64,000 nt of DNA from Albula goreensis (Eukaryota > Chordata > Actinopteri > Albuliformes > Albulidae). Location of the stretch: positions 24,349,575-24,413,574 of the forward strand of contig CM040758.1 in NCBI GenBank assembly GCA_022829145.1, in the 5' to 3' direction. Position numbers and translations under genes: made by a program. The notes beneath the pieces are model-generated. The model was not told the DNA's origin, did no database searches, and saw only the letters and a program-made list of their open reading frames with translations. Position 1 is the first letter of the stretch; the number at the start of each line of letters is the position of its first letter. Positions 62,693 through 64,000 of the stretch are shown piece after piece.

Positions 62693-62958
62693 AGAGGTGT
62701 GGCTTTTAAATGACGAGACTGGGCTTATCTAAGTCGAACCACAGTGTGCGTGCGTGAACCACACGGTATACATTGACCAATGGGCAAGCATAAACACCCC
62801 ATGAAATTTTGTCAGCTCACGTCTTCAGTTCGCTGTTACGCATCGCTTGAAGTGGACATGTTTTTCTGACATGACGTAAAAATGATCACCTCAAAAATTG
62901 AGCAATGCAAAAAAATGTAATTACTGCATTAGTCTCATTATTTAAAAGCCACACCTTA
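62693..62958. mobile_element. Mariner-derived MITE, copy 2 (266 bp)
   Basis: Terminal inverted repeats agaggtgtggcttttaaat and its complement atttaaaagccacacctta flank the element, with TA duplications at 62691-62692 and 62959-62960. Much of the interior matches the 18809 copy (ttgaccaatgggcaagcata, cttcagttcgctgttacgca). Just before the right end is an ATG with M-I-T-S-K-I-E-Q-C, resembling the N-terminus of mariner transposases (MxSxxIEQ). It is a deletion derivative and cannot move itself. Confidence 0.85.
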
Positions 62959-64000
62959 TATTTTCCCTTTTGTTGCTCAATGTTCACATTTTCTTTGTTT
63001 CCCCCAACCGTACATTGTACTATCATTATTTTGTTTGCCTTTTCTATTTTACCTTTAACACTGCCCACTCACACTCAAGAAACAATCAGAATTTTAACAA
63101 AGCCTAATTATTGCCTTGGATTTAATCATTGTATATAACTGCGTATTAAATTACCTAAAAAGACCTCCTTATGACAAGTTTCCAACCGCATTACGGTTAA
63201 AAAAGCCCAACATAATATATAAACTGACTTTGATTAATTAATATATTCCACCCAGGGGTAGTCTCTCAACAAAAATTACTGTTCTCATAAATGCCCTCGA
63301 AAGCGTGTAACATTTGACCAACACTGGACGAATATACTATTCAGTCAAACTCCATGGTTCCCTTAATTTCAGCCAACTTGTATTTCTTTGGCAGTTGTCA
63401 ACTACTCTGTCTATATGTTGTGGGTGTGAAATAGAATTTTATTCACGGCCTATGTATGGTAACCATCCAAAACAGACAATAAATATATTTAAATGTATTT
63501 GCACACTTAAAAATAAAATCCAGGATATTCAGAAGTAATTTGGCCCCATTCACAATCAAGGCAATTAAAGTAACAGCTGTCATCTAATAAGGCTGATGGA
63601 GAAAGCCCAAGTCCTGAGAGTGACATCTCTTCAGTCTGAGGTCTCGGTCAGAACTGGATCTTTACACAGTATTTATGCCGGGGACCATCTCATGCAGAGT
63701 GAGATCCCATGAACTGCTTGACTGGTGGAGCGACTACCACATGACAGTCCCAAGATTTTACTCTCCACGGCAAAAACACAATTAGTTAAATCCAGTAAAT
63801 CACTACTAGCTCCAGCCCAAAACCTCAGTTTCCCCTTGCACTAATTCAGCATTGACAGCATAGTAGTTACGATTACCTTATCACTTGCATTAAGCATTAT
63901 ATATAAAAAAAAAAACAAAATGCAAAAGTTGACACTGGCCTTGAGACTGCAATTTTGGGAATCTCCAGTCAATAAGACTGAGAAATGAAAACCCATCTCC
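62959..64000. other. Distal flank
   Basis: AT-rich, non-coding as far as I can see. An A-run is at 63906-63919. No exon of a neighbouring gene is recognised. Confidence 0.5.

Overview
The window looks like nuclear DNA of a ray-finned (teleost) fish. The evidence is a spliced vertebrate gene with GT-AG introns, roughly 40 kb of non-coding sequence in front of it, many dinucleotide and poly-A/T tracts, and repeats of types common in fish genomes: a tRNA-derived SINE, the 'trunk' repeat ending in a gcgacttac core, Tc1/mariner relics and MITEs. I saw nothing bacterial, viral or plasmid-like. The species cannot be named from this sequence.

Layout. Positions 1 to about 39,780 are intergenic. They hold transposon relics, microsatellites, a 76-bp minisatellite at 26.2-26.8 kb, a CpG-rich block at 21.6-21.86 kb and a 455-bp terminal-inverted-repeat element at 31.6-32.1 kb. 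I support no protein-coding gene there.

The only gene I recognise is lcorl (ligand-dependent nuclear receptor corepressor-like), on the + strand from 39,875. Seven exons (39875-39971, 45537-45602, 46108-46187, 46839-46983, 47484-47711, 49702-49780, 50759-51758) join in frame to a 564-residue protein. It carries two CtBP-type motifs and a C-terminal pipsqueak helix-turn-helix. A palindromic CRE and an E-box lie just upstream of the start codon.

Downstream, 56514-61116 is a very long alternative last exon of the kind used by the PALI2 isoform of LCORL, which in mammals binds Polycomb repressive complex 2. It would replace the pipsqueak exon with a cysteine-rich region, three AT-hooks and a conserved C-terminal domain. 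Its reading frame is broken: two internal frame changes, plus a phase mismatch at its splice acceptor. All three go in the direction expected from one missing base, and each can be explained by a base run read one base too short. Assembly error is therefore the leading explanation, with genuine decay of the long isoform as the alternative.

The short and long forms would share the N-terminal 231 residues (with both CtBP motifs) and differ in the C-terminal DNA- or chromatin-binding part. The tail from 61.1 to 64 kb holds 3' untranslated sequence and a second copy of the mariner-derived MITE seen at 18.8 kb. I did not find a new biological system. The broken long exon and the repeat structures are the points most worth a second look.
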